Below, in pieces: positions 28,401 through 43,400 of a stretch of DNA of 64,000 nucleotides. Position 1 is the first letter of the stretch, and every line of letters begins with the position of its first letter. The notes below the pieces were generated by a model. The model was not told the origin of the DNA. It searched no databases and was given only the letters and a program-made list of their open reading frames with translations. Origin of the DNA: Albula goreensis (taxonomy: Eukaryota; Chordata; Actinopteri; Albuliformes; Albulidae); NCBI GenBank assembly GCA_022829145.1, contig CM040750.1:7594755-7658754 (forward strand), in the 5' to 3' direction. The position numbers and the translations under genes were made by a program.

Positions 28401-31400
28401 GGTGGCTGGCAGAAAACACTTTTTAAAAATATATTTATCCAATTAGCATCAGCTGTGAACTCTGCTGTTTTTAGAAGTGACAACCTAAGGAACCGGAATG
28501 TAGATATTGCACAGTATTATTCAGCCAGTCAGGTATAGGGATTGTTTCGGTGGCGAGATATAGAGGCCAACTTTCCCTGGAATTTGACCAGGATACCCAA
28601 ATTCTTCCAAAAACATGCCAGTGAATCTAGTGCCAAGAGATTTAATCACTTTAGTCCATTTCCTCTTTGGTCCCAAGGAAAGAGTGCCCCCTACTGGCCC
28701 AGAAACACCTCTTCTAGCAGCAATTTAGGTGCTCACCAGGTCCTCACCTGCTTAGCTTCAGCAGTTTGTGATCATAAAGGTTCAGTGTGGTCTAGCTGAG
28801 GGCTTTGGAGGATCTATGTGTACAAGCATGTGTTGGAGATGAGGTGAAATGTATTGAAACGTTTTTGTTTTCTCGCCAATACTCACCATGACTGGTGCAC
28901 ACTGCTCCATGAGCTTGAGGATGACGGCCTGAGCCTGTTCCCGAACCTGGTCCTTGGAGTCGCCGAGCCGGTCCACGAGAGCTGGGACCACTGCGGGGCG
29001 GGGACAGAGATACAGAGTCACACACTCATGTCAGGATTCTGCCATATTGAAATGGTGTAACCTTCTTGCTTGTGGTATTTACCAGGAGAGCGAAAACAAA
29101 AACCCAAACCAAGCGAAGACCACCACTTTTTTTTTTTTTACATATTTTACATAAATATTTTAGTAATTTAGCAGATGCTTCAAAGAGGCTCTCCAGAAGT
29201 GCTTATGTTCATCAACAAGAGCCAAAGCTTCAAACCCGTGAATTGTAAAACATCAAATGCAGCAAACGTTTTTCCATTAATATTTTTTTTTCCCTGTTCA
29301 TAAATGAAATATGATCTTACAGTACAAATGAGTAATAAATTACACTTTTAGCCTTTTGAAATGTCCTCCCCACAATGAATCATATTTAAAAAGAATTACA
29401 CATCAAAATTTGTGGTACTTTTTTTTTTCAAAACACCGTCTACGGAATGGCATAAAAGGTGCCTAACATATGAATATTTTACTCAATTCATCACTTAATG
29501 TGCATACCACATAAATAATAACCAAACCAGATATTGTGCTTTGGAACACATGAGGAGGATTAAATATACGTCTCTGCCATGAGCAGACACACACCTGGCA
29601 ACCGCAGAATCTCAGGCTGGATGACCTAGTCAATGTCGCAAAAGCTATTCTCACACTGTGGGTCTTGATGCTCAAATGCATTTTGCTTCATCAAAGTAAT
29701 CGCAAGTGCACCTCCCAGCCCAATTTGCTAATTTTAAGTCATCAAATCTTATTTGCATGTTCAGATGGTGAGCGATAATTCGCTGAAAATGCTGCACCAG
29801 ATGTTATTATTTCTGGCACGATGAGTCATGACAAAAGTCAACTGTACATCTTGTGGGCAGTGACGAAAAAGGAACTTGAAGCGCAACAAATCTGATTCGA
29901 CTGTCAGACGGAATTCACGCAGCATAGCATCAGATTTGCGCATTAATTTAAACCACCTCTGAATGTGGTTTAAATCGCACTTGAAAAGACTGGATTCCAG
30001 GTGGTTCCGCCCACTCAGAACAGAGGAAAACATCACGCTAGAATAAGATTTGTGTGATAAATCGGTTTGTATCGCTCCAAACTGCCAGTTGGAATATAGC
30101 TGATGGTGGCCATCCAGAACCAGACAGACAGGGTGAGGAAGACACTGAATCCATCCTGGCTAATCTGCCTATTCCAGGATCGATAGAAAATGTGTGAGAC
30201 TGGGCCCCATCAGTCAGAATGAAATAGGGGTAATGGCCAAAGGGCGCACAGCTTGCCAAATACAGGTCTAAAGGGGAAAGGGAACGGCCATTTTACCCTG
30301 TGCTTGCACTAAGAGATGTATTCGTAATTAATCTGTCTTCTTAATTGACTGTGTTTTGGCACAGCACATGGTTTAAATTTTCAAATCATATAAACCAGTA
30401 ATAATGGAATGTATAGGAGGAAGAATTCCCAATCTGAATTAGAAGGACACTGCTTATAATAATTTCATTTCAATGCCTTCAGACTTTATTTGAGGAGAAA
30501 TATATCATCAAGCAATTAATAAACTCATAAGATTTATATAGATTAATTAAATTTGTAGACAAATGTCAACAAATGCTTTGAAATTAATATTCACAATGCC
30601 TTAACACCTTAATCTTTATGCTTCAAAGGGAAATTTGTGCTATGTGCCTTCTGAAAAATTTGATTTTGGAAATCTTTGCTACCAGGGTTTTGTGAGAATC
30701 ACCCAGCTATACTTTAAACCTCACAATCTAAAATAATTTTGGCTTTCCAAGAAAGATTGTTTGTTGGGTTCTACCGTGAGGAGGCAGCACGAAAGACCTT
30801 GTTTATATCCTCAAAATCCCTACGAGGCCATGTGTTGGGGGAAAAAAACAGAGAAGCATGCAGTTTACATGCAGGTTTTTGTCTTTACCCATTACCCAGG
30901 CTCCAATTGGCTTACTGTCTTCACCAATACGGATTCACTTACGATAAAAAGTTTCATATGAGGATATGAGAACCATCTTTGACCGCCATTTATGCAAAAC
31001 ATGAAATTTGGTAAAATGTCATGTCACAGAAATGTCTGAGGCAAATGACATAATTTAGAGGAGAAGTAGACATGAAATCCAGATACAGATACGGTCCTGT
31101 TTTGGGCTACACGGTAGGCCTCACGATCCTTCTGGCTTTTTGGGTTTCAAGCAGGAGGTGTCAGAAAAGTTCCCACAGGGATAACTGGCTTGTGGCAGCT
31201 AAGCGCTCAAAGCGACATCGCTCTTTGATCCTTCGTCGTCGGCTCTTCCTATCATTGTGAAGCAGAATTCACAAAGCGTTGGGTTGTTCACCCACTAATA
31301 GGGAAGGTGTGCTGGGATCAGCCATCGTGAGACAGGTTAGTGTTACCCTACTGATGACGAGTTGCCGCGACAGTAATCCTCCGTAAGGGGACGGAGCTAG

Positions 31401-34400
31401 CGTCACAGTAGTAAAGTAGTGTTTGGAGAAGTAATGAGTGAGGTCACAAAGGGAAGGGCATATTTGAAGGTGGGGGAGAGGCTGGGTTTGTTGCTCAAAC
31501 TTACAAGCTTTGCTAACCCCTTGGTTACCACAACACTGTGTTTCCAAGGCGACTGGCAGTACATGGTCTTCATTTACTGACACATGGATGGATGGGGGCT
31601 GTGGATTGTTGACGAACAGGCCGGGTGAGGTGGGGGGGTTGAGTAAAGGAGGGTGGCTGGGGTGTGGGGTGTGGGGTTGGACTGCAGTTAAAGGGACTGT
31701 AACACAACCGGGCCATTGTTACGAGCCTGTGACACCATGCCATCAGCAGTCACAGCGAAAACACTGCCCGCTCAGAGGGAGGCACAGCGCTCGCCCATGA
31801 CATCATTCCCAGCTCCGGCGCTGGCAGGGCAGCCTTGCCATTTGGCTCCGAGCAACACAGAACCCATGGAGAGCGAGCAGCGGGAAACAGGCCGACGGCA
31901 CTTCGCTTATTGTTCTCCTCGCATAAGATCCCAGCAACAAACAATCATGTTTATACATAAATAAATTTACGCATGGCCCGCATCAACTTTGCGGTAAACT
32001 GATCCAGGTTTTATTGTGCTTGAACGTGCTTGTCAACTACCTACAGTGAGCACAGCAATTTAAAGCAACAGTGACTTCTCACCAAGTTGTTGTCCCACAG
32101 GTTTCATTGATGATATTATCGCACGTTGAAGCACATCATTTTAAAAACATCCACGATAACAGACTTGTGCTGGTGTGATCTGAACTGAGTTACATATTTC
32201 ATTTCATCCAGTGTTATACGTGTTTTGAACTTCCAAATAAACCACATGACTGAGCTGCTTGGTAGAAGTTAATGGGGGAATATGTTGTTTTTTTTTTTTT
32301 TAATTTTGATCATACTACTTGCAGTAAATTCATAATCCATGCTGATGATGCTAGCTAGATTGAATTTTTTGTTCATTTTTCTCATTTCCATAAATGTCCT
32401 CTTACGAACTAAAATAAAACACTGCCAATAGCAAGAGTCCCATACTAAATCCACACAATGCTGTGCGTATCTTGTGAGATACAATTCAGTTCTAGAAAAT
32501 GAGCCGCATGATACAAAATGTGCAGTTCTTAATATATTAAAAATTGATAAGCTCATAAGTGCCCACTACAATAACTCCAAGCATTATCTGTAAGCAGTCA
32601 TAAAGTGGACAAATCCCAATGATTGGGTTATGAACATTTATATTACCATTACTTCGGGCCATTACTGACTAGGATCAGAGTGTTCTGCACTACATAGCCC
32701 AATGCAGGTCTATCAGACATACTGAATGTGCACTGCTCTTATCTCACACGTAGACTTTCACCCTCCCTTTGAAGTCCATTTAAAACTTAACAGTCCAAAC
32801 GCCACTCTTTCGGACCATCATTCTAGTGCTGGAAGATCTGTGGAAGGAGTGGCTTAGTCAGATAGAACATTCTGGAGAGATTCCATCACCCTAGGCTGGA
32901 AAGCACCCAGTCTCACTTCTGCTCTGCACACGCCCCCCCCCCCCCCCTCCACTTGCAGAATGCTTTCTGTCTTCATCATGGAGCTGAATGGAAATTCCAC
33001 ACCGCGCAGGACAAAGCTAAATTCCACCTGTCCCATCTCAGCTTGAGGGTCCACTGACTCAACCCCAATTTTTTAATTGTACAGCCTGTAGTCTGAAAAC
33101 GGCGTCACGCGATGATCCACATCCGAAAATTGCCATGTCAGTGAAAGTGTTATTAACTGGCCTGCGAAAGTCAATTTCTGGACTTCCTCCTACAGCGATT
33201 TCCCATGTGCCAGGACATATGTTTTTGCATATTGCAAATGTGACACAGCTGTATAGTTCATAAACTTGCTGAGGAAACAATGGGCCGTTACTTTTCCAAC
33301 AGGCCGTGTAATTGCTTTCTGGTTCTACTCTATAATTAGTTCCGGGGTCTTCTGTGGGCTTTTGATCCTCCTTAACATCCACCTTCAATACCATTCAGTA
33401 TCTGGTCGGATTATAAGTCTCAACTGTACTGCTGTATTACTCGTTTTCACCTCTGAATATCAGAAGTCGACTATGTATGCAGATGGGGAATCACTGAGCG
33501 CGGTGTTTTGAGGTTCTCAAGCCGATACCAAAAGCATCCTTCTTCCCTGGACACGGTGTACAACAGCAGATTATACTGACAGAGAACAAGGTTAGTGGCT
33601 AAATTACAGACTGCCTCCATCATCGTAGCCTGTTACCCGGCAGTTAGGAGCTTGAATTTCACCGTTTTCAATGTGTGACATCAGCACAGAAGCAGAGTGC
33701 GTTTTCTACAGCGTTTTGTTAGCACTGAATGAAGAAACAGGCAACAATGGCATGAGAAACCTAATTTAATCTGAACATCAAAGGTCTTAAGACTAGATAT
33801 AATGAATATAAAGCTTCTTAATTCACTAAAAACACATATGTTATTACTTTTTAATAAAGCACTTATCTGTTCTTTTTTTTTTAGATGTGATAAAAGGGTT
33901 CTGCAGATTCTCCGAGCATAAAATAATTGAAAATCTTTTGAAAGGGAAATTAGGGAACTGACACGAAAGGATTTCACACCATTACACATACCACTAGATC
34001 GTTCGAAGCATTTGGAAATACGGATATCATAGTCTCGAGATATGGTCCAGCTGAATTTTCTACTCAATTATGCATCAGATACTTAAAAAATCAAAATGAC
34101 TTCATTTGTCAACGTCTTTCTTGAGAAGGGTGTTCTGCGGTGACAGAAATGAATGTCCCCGTTTAAATACTTCCACTGAAAATCCTCCCAAACCATATCT
34201 ATGTGAAAATTATTCCACAGAGCAGTATTATATTTAGAAAATGTATTAAGCCTCGAATGACAAGAGACCCAGATTCACAAATGATAAACTTCAACACCCC
34301 GTTAGTAAAGAAAGTCTGCCTAAACCCAAATTCCAGTATAACTGGTCGACCAAACGTCAGTTAGCTAAAAAGGTTTACACATGTATTCATATAGATTGAG

Positions 34401-37400
34401 AAGGAGTCTTTCCTTGGACTGTTCCATATGTATCCTTCCAGTAACAGTCATTCACATGTAAAAATATCATGGAGAATATTGTGAATCTTACCAGATCATG
34501 AGGGTATCACAGCATAAATATATTTCCATAACTATAAGAACCATAACTTTCCTTCATCGTGTGTGGACCATGGTTATCTTACCATGAGAGGAGAAAGCCA
34601 ACGATACCATTTTCATTTTAACTTTAGGTTTGGTTCCCAAAGGACCTCATAGACTTCAATTTGATAACTGTATAATGTATGTAGAATGGTCAATTAAACA
34701 CTTTCAAAAGTAACTGGTGGGTTTCTGCACTTTTGGAAGCAAAAAATGGAAAAACCAAATGGTTAATTGCCAAAGTACACCTTATCATTTTCTACAGAGG
34801 GAACATCTAAGCTAATTTACAGTTCTGGTGATGCTGGTTTGCTCATTTAAATGAGTTCCAACTCATTTAAACAAAGCTGAGATGGAGCCAACTGACAGCA
34901 AGCTGTGTTTCTGTGATTGTGCTGTGTTATGCCTCCATTTTAGGAAGATAAAGGCAACATAATTTCTGAAATTATATTGTTTCTAGAGCAGCATGTGCTA
35001 CAAAGCTCACATTCACTATTTTCCACATGAAATACATGCATTTCATCTTAATTTTAACTTTTAATTCTTCAAAGACATGGTCCTCGATAGGTTTGGTCTG
35101 GTTTTCATCCTCTTAAGGTAGTTAAAAACTTTGAATTATGTGCTTACTGATTTTAACACCATGAATTTTTGGTTCATTACTGTTTTATTCGTCTTTAAGA
35201 TCTTCATTTTCAACGGTTTAGTTTCAGTGCCCGGGTTTCCACTTTTTAAGCATATGGTCATTCTCCCTATCAACAGGGGGTACTATTTTCACCTTGTTTT
35301 TCACGCTAACTTTGTGAAGTCACACCAGTACAACAGACACCACGGGCATAATTCTGAAACCAGAGCCAGGACCTCACTAGAGTGGCACTGAGCAGCACAA
35401 ACCCTGCCAGTGCCTTATGTTCAACCTCTACTACGGAGGCAGTGGGCCAAGGGGACCAAGGGTTTAAAATTAGCCTGATGCAACAAGGATTATAACGAAG
35501 CTAGTGCCAAGATGCACAACAGAAACAGATATCGCCAAATGTAATGGGCTCAATGGCAATACACTGATGTTTTACTGCAACAACAGTTCAGCAATACCAC
35601 AAACTATCATACATCACTGAACAATTAGCCACATTGGCACTATGTGGTTTTACAGCGGAAAAATATTTTCACCATCGAAATTGACCTCCTCCGGTTCGTT
35701 TTCTATGTTTTACAGGAAGTCGCTACCATCAGCAGCTTCTGGTGAAGATGACTTGTCTGGCCTCCTGGCCCTCTGCCAGCGTTATCAAAATCTCATATTC
35801 TTGATGTTGCTTGTTTGGTTTGCAGTGTTGATACTTCCTATTTTTCCAAAAAAATCAACTGCAGATTATTATTTCTTATCTGGAGATATTAAAGCCAGTT
35901 TATTAGACTCACTGGAATGTATGTACTTCACTTCTGCATTTGCATGCTGTGCTTTAAAATGACCAATCAGCAAATTTAGTGGTTTCCATGTTTACATCAG
36001 TCAAAACAAAAGGTGACTCAGGCTGAATGTGGTCCCTTAGCCGTGGGCAACAGTCGAGAGAACTCCCCATGGCGAGAGGCACAGTTGTGCCTTTACTTCA
36101 TGTGACATCTGTAGGTCCGGGACACATTATGAAGGCAAACTATTACAGTAACCAATCAGTTAAAGCCATTCATTACATTTGGTCTTTCACCTGCTCTCTT
36201 ATCTCTATCGCTAGGTGAGGATAAGTTGCATACTTTAAAGGAAAAGTCAGAAAACTAAGAGACCCAATCTGGCTAAAGAAGTAGAGTTTAGGACCATTTG
36301 GACGAGGCTAATGCAGTACTTGCATTCACCTGGTCCTCTCAGTTATCGCAGGTACTGCATAGCCCAATTGTATCTTTGGTTATATGGGTGTATGAAGTTG
36401 TCAGTTCATTGCAGAGTTGAGCTAGATGTCCAAGGCAGTTCAGAGAGAAAAAGAAAGGCACAAACCTGTTCCCACATATCCTTTGAAGCGTTCTGACAGC
36501 CTGTCCGTGAATGCACTGACGATGTCTAACCCCAGCAAAGCCACCTGCAAAACAAGATCAGAACCAGGAAAGTCAATCAGATCACACTGTCGACGGTAAT
36601 GACTGTGGACTTAAGAGATGACTCAACTGCCGAAGAAGACCGAGGCTGGGTATTAGTGCATAAATGAAGAATATTTGCTTTTACCATCAATCCATTTCAG
36701 AAAGCAATAGCTATATTCACTCTTGCCCCGAGACAGCGATAGTTACAATAATTTTTACATAAAATTCCACCAAAATATTCCCTTCAATAGTGGGTTCAGC
36801 TGGTAAATCCATTTGTTATTGGGCACTGTTGGTAAACCCCTTCATTATTTTGCTGATGGTAAATCCCTTCACCATTGGCCTCTGTTGGTATTTCCTGTTA
36901 CTGCAGAGGTCTGACCTGCAACTCTGTGTCTTTCAACCAATATGCAAAGGGATAAGAATGTCTATTTGGCCTGGAAAATGAAGCTCAAAAGTACAAATAC
37001 TATGGTAAATTTCAATTTGCAAGAGTCAAAATGCACAGATGTAGTCCAAACATGCAGGCTACCTACATATCACAAGTAATGAGCTAAGGAAATGTAGCTC
37101 TTGGGCCCACACTGCCATAAACCAATGAGGTGATCAGTTCCGGCATCAAATCAAAACGCAAAAATCCCCCTCAGTTAAGCAGATGAATTCCGCAGCGTAC
37201 CATCGTAGATTACTAGTAATCTCCTCCCTTCCGCGTGATTATTGAAACGCACATTTTGGAAAAAAATAATAACCACCCGAGTGTGTCTAATTCCAGTGTG
37301 TAACCCTAATTCCTGAGCTAAAGAAAGAAAGACGAAACGATGGATTCTACAACCGGGGCTTCGTGATCCAGGTTATCCACAAAACTAATTGCTGGCACAC

Positions 37401-40400
37401 TAAAGCGTGAGTGTCCTAGCATTACGCATTACAGCAACAAGTCACTGAATCAGAGGCGCTCGAATTACTCTCAGCTCTCTATGGCTCCTGGATGTTCAGT
37501 CGTCTGGCATTCAGGGTTGCGGTAACGCTTGAAGCACGGGGAGGGGTGACTTTTCTTTCTGGCACACGGCGGCAATAACATCGCAGCATTGGATGGCGGT
37601 AAAGTTCTGTTGCTGGACAGGGTGGCGGTGCCGTAAGAAACGCGGCTGGCCGTAATGTTGCTTTGATGGAGAGGGTAGCGGTAATTAATGAAAGTAGTGT
37701 GGCTTTCAGGGAAAAGGGGAGGCAATAATGTCAGAAGCGTGGGAGGAAGTAATACGGCTTTGAGGCAGAAGGGTAGGAGAAACGCTGGAAGTATGGGGGA
37801 GGGCAATTTAATGTTCTCATCAAGCAGCACAATTAGCTTTGCTACTGTATGACTCATGACTCAATAGCATTGTAGTTAAAGCACAGCCAGGACCCGTCAA
37901 CAAAACGACCCATCAACAAAAGTAGCTCAGAGAATTCCCATCTGATTTAGAGGAGAGGCCCGGCTTTGTCTGGAGTGTTTTTTTTCCATATAAAGCAATA
38001 TCTTGAGCAGGGTTGGACACAGATCGATTATTCGAATATCTGAATTGAGGCTGGTATTCGTTTATGTGTACGAGTAGACAAGTAATCCAGAAGCTGAAAA
38101 ACTGGCTTATTAAACAATTATGAATAGATATCATTTTATAACATTAGGAAAAATATTTTTATGAATATTAAAACGAGCTGGGACTTTGAAATAATATGAA
38201 TAATATGATTATTAAACAATTATTTCATGATGTAATGGTTTATGTCCATTGCAGATTGATGGCTGCTGCTTGTGGTAATGACATCAGATGCCTTGCGCGC
38301 AGATTAAGCATAATGGAGACCAGTAAATGTTGTTAATGTTTTTTAACCAAATTGCTGGCACCAATGTTCAGAGCACCATTTAACGAGTCTTTCATCGAAC
38401 TACTGGAAGGCTACAATGCAGAGTCATATCGGCTTAAAACACAGAGAACTGCCAATGGATCAATAATCAACCCCTTTGGTGGTGCCAAATGGTGCTTCAA
38501 CCCAACGAGAACGCAACCCATTACCCTGCACGTTGTTTCGACATCAAAGCACGACTGAATCCATCAGCCTTGAAACTGTGACATTGAAACAACACCACAT
38601 TTTCATCAGTTTGATTGTTTTATGCGTAGGCATGACATAACTCATTACAACAACAAACACAAGCACTGGAATGGTGTTATATTTGACTCGAGCTAAATAT
38701 CCCACACAAGGCATATGCAATGGTGGAAAAACCATGAAATGAATTTATGCAGAATTGCAGTTCTTTTCTTTTTTAATAAACTAAAATGTGGCAAAATGAA
38801 TAATGAGTATTTATAATGTCTAATGATCGTCTGATTTCCAGAATGCCAAATTATTTTACGCCAACACTATACAATGGCTACACATTACATTTTAAAATGG
38901 TACTCTATTTCCCCTATGTGTGTATTCAAATATTTGAAATGTCAGCTGTCTGAAGTTGCTTCTTCAGTACACGGCAATCTAAAGGGATTTCTTATTCTGT
39001 GGCACTTCCTGCTGGACCTGAAAACGAGGTTTTTCTTCAATGTTTTATTAACTCCTGAGAAATATTACTAAAAAAGTATTACAGAGGACATGCCTGATGT
39101 AAAAACAGTCTTTTGAGACAACGTCTGTACTGTATACTATTGGCACAATAGTGAAGTGCACTGATTGACATTATAAGCCCATCCCACCTCCCTCGCCATG
39201 ACAAAGAAACGAAGAGGAAGAATGACAATTCTCTGGGGGAGGAAGGACATTCGGCCAGGAGAGGGAGGGACCACAAGACAAGGCAACATCATCGGCTTCA
39301 GCACCCATTCTCCAGCACCTTCCTGTTGAAGTCCAGGCTTGCGTGTGAAAGACGGTGAACTATCCTTTACTAAATTACTGAAGATCCACTGATCTCACAG
39401 TACGGCCGCAAAGCTTACTTCCTTCGATGCTTAAACTTTCTGAGTAGGACTTTGTGCAAGATTAATGTGGCGGACCTATAAAACAAGCTTTCATTTTTCA
39501 TTTTACCCACATCTCCTTCTATCATTTGTATGGCTCATCTCCTATCACCTGCTCAACCCTGAAGAACGCTTGAATAACCAGTAGGGGTCAAAGGTGAATG
39601 ATGGGACACAAACATACCACGAACCGAAACAACTGAGAGATTCTGAACAGCATCAGCACTGTAAATCACCAATAAAACAGACCAGTGCACCGACTGACAT
39701 TACCAACCCACTGGACGTTCCAACCCACCATCAGTTACTGGTGTGACATACATTTGATTCTGGAATGTGGCTCCCATAAATACTGCACAACGAGGCAGGC
39801 TACCCAGCAGCCCCTGCAGAACGAGTGACCTGCATAGAAATGATTTTCATGACTCCTTAACTGTGCCTTGAACCAGAACCCACTCACTACCTCAACATAT
39901 GACCCAATCGTCAGAATCGGACTGCTCACCAACCCTGCTGCACCCTCAGGGCTACCGTACACTTCATATCAAAGACCGCACGCCTCCGCTGTCTGTTAAC
40001 ACTGCATCGTTTCAACATTTGACCTCGGTAAAATGCTACAAGGGCAAATTCTGCGGACTGGTGGACTTGATGTGAAACAAGTTGCACACAAAAGAAATGG
40101 TCCCTGCTGCCTGAGATCTCTTCTCTTTTTTGGGCAGCGTGAGCCAAAACCTAGCATTCCAATTAACTTCAAAATAGCCAATGGGAAAGTGTGTTTCCAA
40201 TGTAGTCATTCACACGTCAGCAAATCGGCACACGTTCCACACAGTTTTGCTTTAGGGTGACAGACATATGGCGGCCATACTTCGCTTCTTGAAAACAGAT
40301 CTGACTTGCAATAACGATGCTAAGCGGCACTGATTTTCCATTTGAGTGTCCCTTTGGAGATTTAGAAAGTACATTAGAAAAGAGAAACACATAGCATAAA

Positions 40401-43400
40401 ACTGATAAAACAGATGAAACTAGCCCTTCTTGGGTTAAGATTGGTTACCCCAGGTGTACAGGAACAGATGCACTTAATTAGTGATGGGGTAGAGCAGCTG
40501 GGGACCACCATAATGATATAGAAGCCAACTGTGCAGAGAAGATACAGATCAAGGGAGACTCTACCATTTGGGTTTTTTTAATGGCTTGCATTCTGAGCCT
40601 ATAGCTAACAATTAATCACATTTTAAAGATTTTTTTACATTATGCTGTAAATATTTAATGGTAAGGAAACCCAGAAATCAATACTTTGTTCACCGTTACA
40701 AAATAGAAGTGTGTAAACAAAATTGGTGCAAACTAATTGCGAATATGTAGCTGCTTAGCAAACCACATAGCACTTGACATACTTTTTCATACCAAAACTC
40801 AACACAATGAAGCAGCTGCAAAATAAGTACAAAGGAAAACAAGTGTAATTCAGCGTTTCAATCGTAAAATGTTTATAAATGTTAGGCTAGCAACAGCCTG
40901 CAGCAGGCTTTCAGAAGGTTAGCCATCTAGGCCCAGACAGATCAGGCAAGACCAACATACTGCTAAGCAAAATATTGTGTGATTATGGAGCTTAACAAGC
41001 TTTAGCTGACAAGCTTGTATCATGGAATACTCATAATATTATATATTTCTAAACCAAATAAATTGGAAATTGCCTCAGAATGGATTTTTGGGCTGATTTT
41101 AAGGTGCATTATTTTCTTCTTGTTCAATGGAAAAAACAGATGCAACTGCATAGTTTTAAAGGTGTTTTGGTTTACATGAGTGTGGAAATACTCACTTTCT
41201 TAGTCATCAGGAAAAATGCCCCTTTACTACATTAACTTTAAGTATTATTTTTATGTAATCTGTTCGTTGTTTGCTGGGGAACCTGAGGTGACAAATTTGT
41301 GTCTTAAAGACAAATAGGACAGGAGTTATGGAAGTTAACAATTAAAGTAAAAAATGTTTAACTGACTGGAATGCCAGTCACTGGAGCGCCACCATCAGGC
41401 AGATAAGTGTAAAATTTGCACCTTATCTGAACTGCACTGAACAACCGCTGTGCTAAGGTTCACCCACTAAGTTTCATGACCTACATAGTTAAACTAAATA
41501 TTTCCCATTGTAAAATTGAGATCTGGACCGTGACACAGTGTTTTCATCTAGACTGTGCCAATGAGAGAAGTGTGTTCACAAAACAAAACACAGGCCATAT
41601 GAGAAACAATGACATTCGAACAGGGGAAGTTGAGCCCTGTGAAGTGAAGTGGGGTGTTTTTTTTTTTTGCACTGAATGTGCACCGAGTCAAATCTATACC
41701 ATTTTGTCTATTCAACCTCAACTCATTTTTCAGCACTCATTTAAAATGGCACTCAAGGCTTTGCAATGTCAGTCACTGTACGCCTTTGATAAGGGCGTTA
41801 TTAAAATTCTGCAGGCCTTGCAGTTCGTCCCTGTGTGGAAATCATAGCACAGCTCAAGTGCCAGAAGGACTTCTTTCTAGCGGAGCTGGAGAAAGAGAAA
41901 GTGTTCCCTTTTATAAGTGAGTCCATACCATCAGTGATGTATTTCACAGTACCCTTTTGGGAGAGAGTTTTTTCCTTACGCGATGCTAAGGTTCATTATA
42001 GCACTCATGAATTGTACTGCCATACCACCCAGTCCCCGCCCTGCAACAAGCTCCCAGGGAGAAAGACACGGAAAAGGAGGTTAAAGGCCACAGGTTAGGA
42101 ACACACAGGGAGCTAGTGCAAATCAGCCCAGCATATATTTATGGTGATTACCATGACCCCATAGGAAGAACTGCTCCTCTGGGATGACAAGCTATTGCAG
42201 TCACAGCTAAGACCGCGTAGTCATTTGCCTGTATTTCCTGCTCTGCTACACGAGTAAAAATGTACATCCGATATGCAAGCCCACCACTGTAGTATGTGTC
42301 GTAGCGAAGAAAAATAACGCATGGATCAGAATGAAAGGAGGTCCTTGAAAGTGGGTGGTCTACGCAGAAGAAAATAGAAGTAGTTATAGATCTCAGCATG
42401 AGGTGTGAGTTGCCTGGATTGTCCTATTTCCATTTTTCAAGCGAATGCCAATATTTTGGATCCTGCAGCCCACGTCTCCTCTGTCACGGAGGTGCATGAT
42501 GTGTCATTTAACGCCTCACATGATGGTTCAGGAGAGGGGCATACCATCCAGCCGGGAGGAGGGATCAGACTCATGAATTATGCATGACCCTGAGGAGGCG
42601 GAGCATGCCATGCTGCAGTAAAACAGAAGGGCGCATCTCATTATCAGAAGACACCTTGGGGGATTTCCTTAAAATCGCATGGCAAAACCAACAGCTGACA
42701 GTCCTTACGAGCCACGAGGACATAGTTTTGTAATGATTCAACATCAGTTTTAATTTGTTCGAAGTATTTAGTTCAGGATACCGAACCAAGGGAAACATAT
42801 AGCAAATGTTCAGAGCGAAAAGAAGTCAGGCAGGGGAAAAACAATATGTAGCTCAGCGGCTGCTAATTCCCCAAACACATGGGCATAATTAGTCACTGTA
42901 CAAGTGGTAAACCCAGGGGGGTTAAACGGGCATGAATGATGCTCCTTCCTTTAATAACGGAGTTTACCATTTAGGACACACACACACATAGACTCATTGT
43001 GAAAACTACACAACAGAAAACAACATCAAAACCAAAATGAGGCCGCAATTTGATGTTTATGGCCAAAAGTGACATTTACATTTTCAGAATAATAGGGAAC
43101 AGGGTTTTACACATTGAACTGATTCTTTCATTATTTAATGGGACCCATGCTATATTATCTTCCTTAAAATGGTTAACCACCACATAGAAGGCCTGAGCTG
43201 TGGGTGACCAAATTTAAGACTGAGAGACAAGTCCAGCATGTCTTTTAAACCAGCTTCCTGAAACGTCAATACGGCCATGCTCAACGCATAATTATAGAAA
43301 GACTGCTGGAGGGCGGCCATGCCTTTGTTTCCTTAAAAAGACTTCAAATTCCAGTCTGCTCTTCCCTTATTTAAATGGCATGTTTCGAGCCATCACCATG

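Larger units (their letters stand above)
28991..36465 (-). other. clasp2 intron 2
   Basis: 7.5 kb. It contains a SINE-tail remnant near 29.15 kb, a short palindrome at 29946-29975 and the 28S rRNA fragment at 31.1-31.4 kb. A 111-codon minus-strand open frame (33059-33394) has no recognised homologue. The rest is AT-rich unique sequence. Confidence 0.85.

Noticed and set aside
42010-42070. tgccataccaccc, reminiscent of 5S rRNA
   Set aside because: The similarity stops after about 15 bases; no 5S internal promoter follows.
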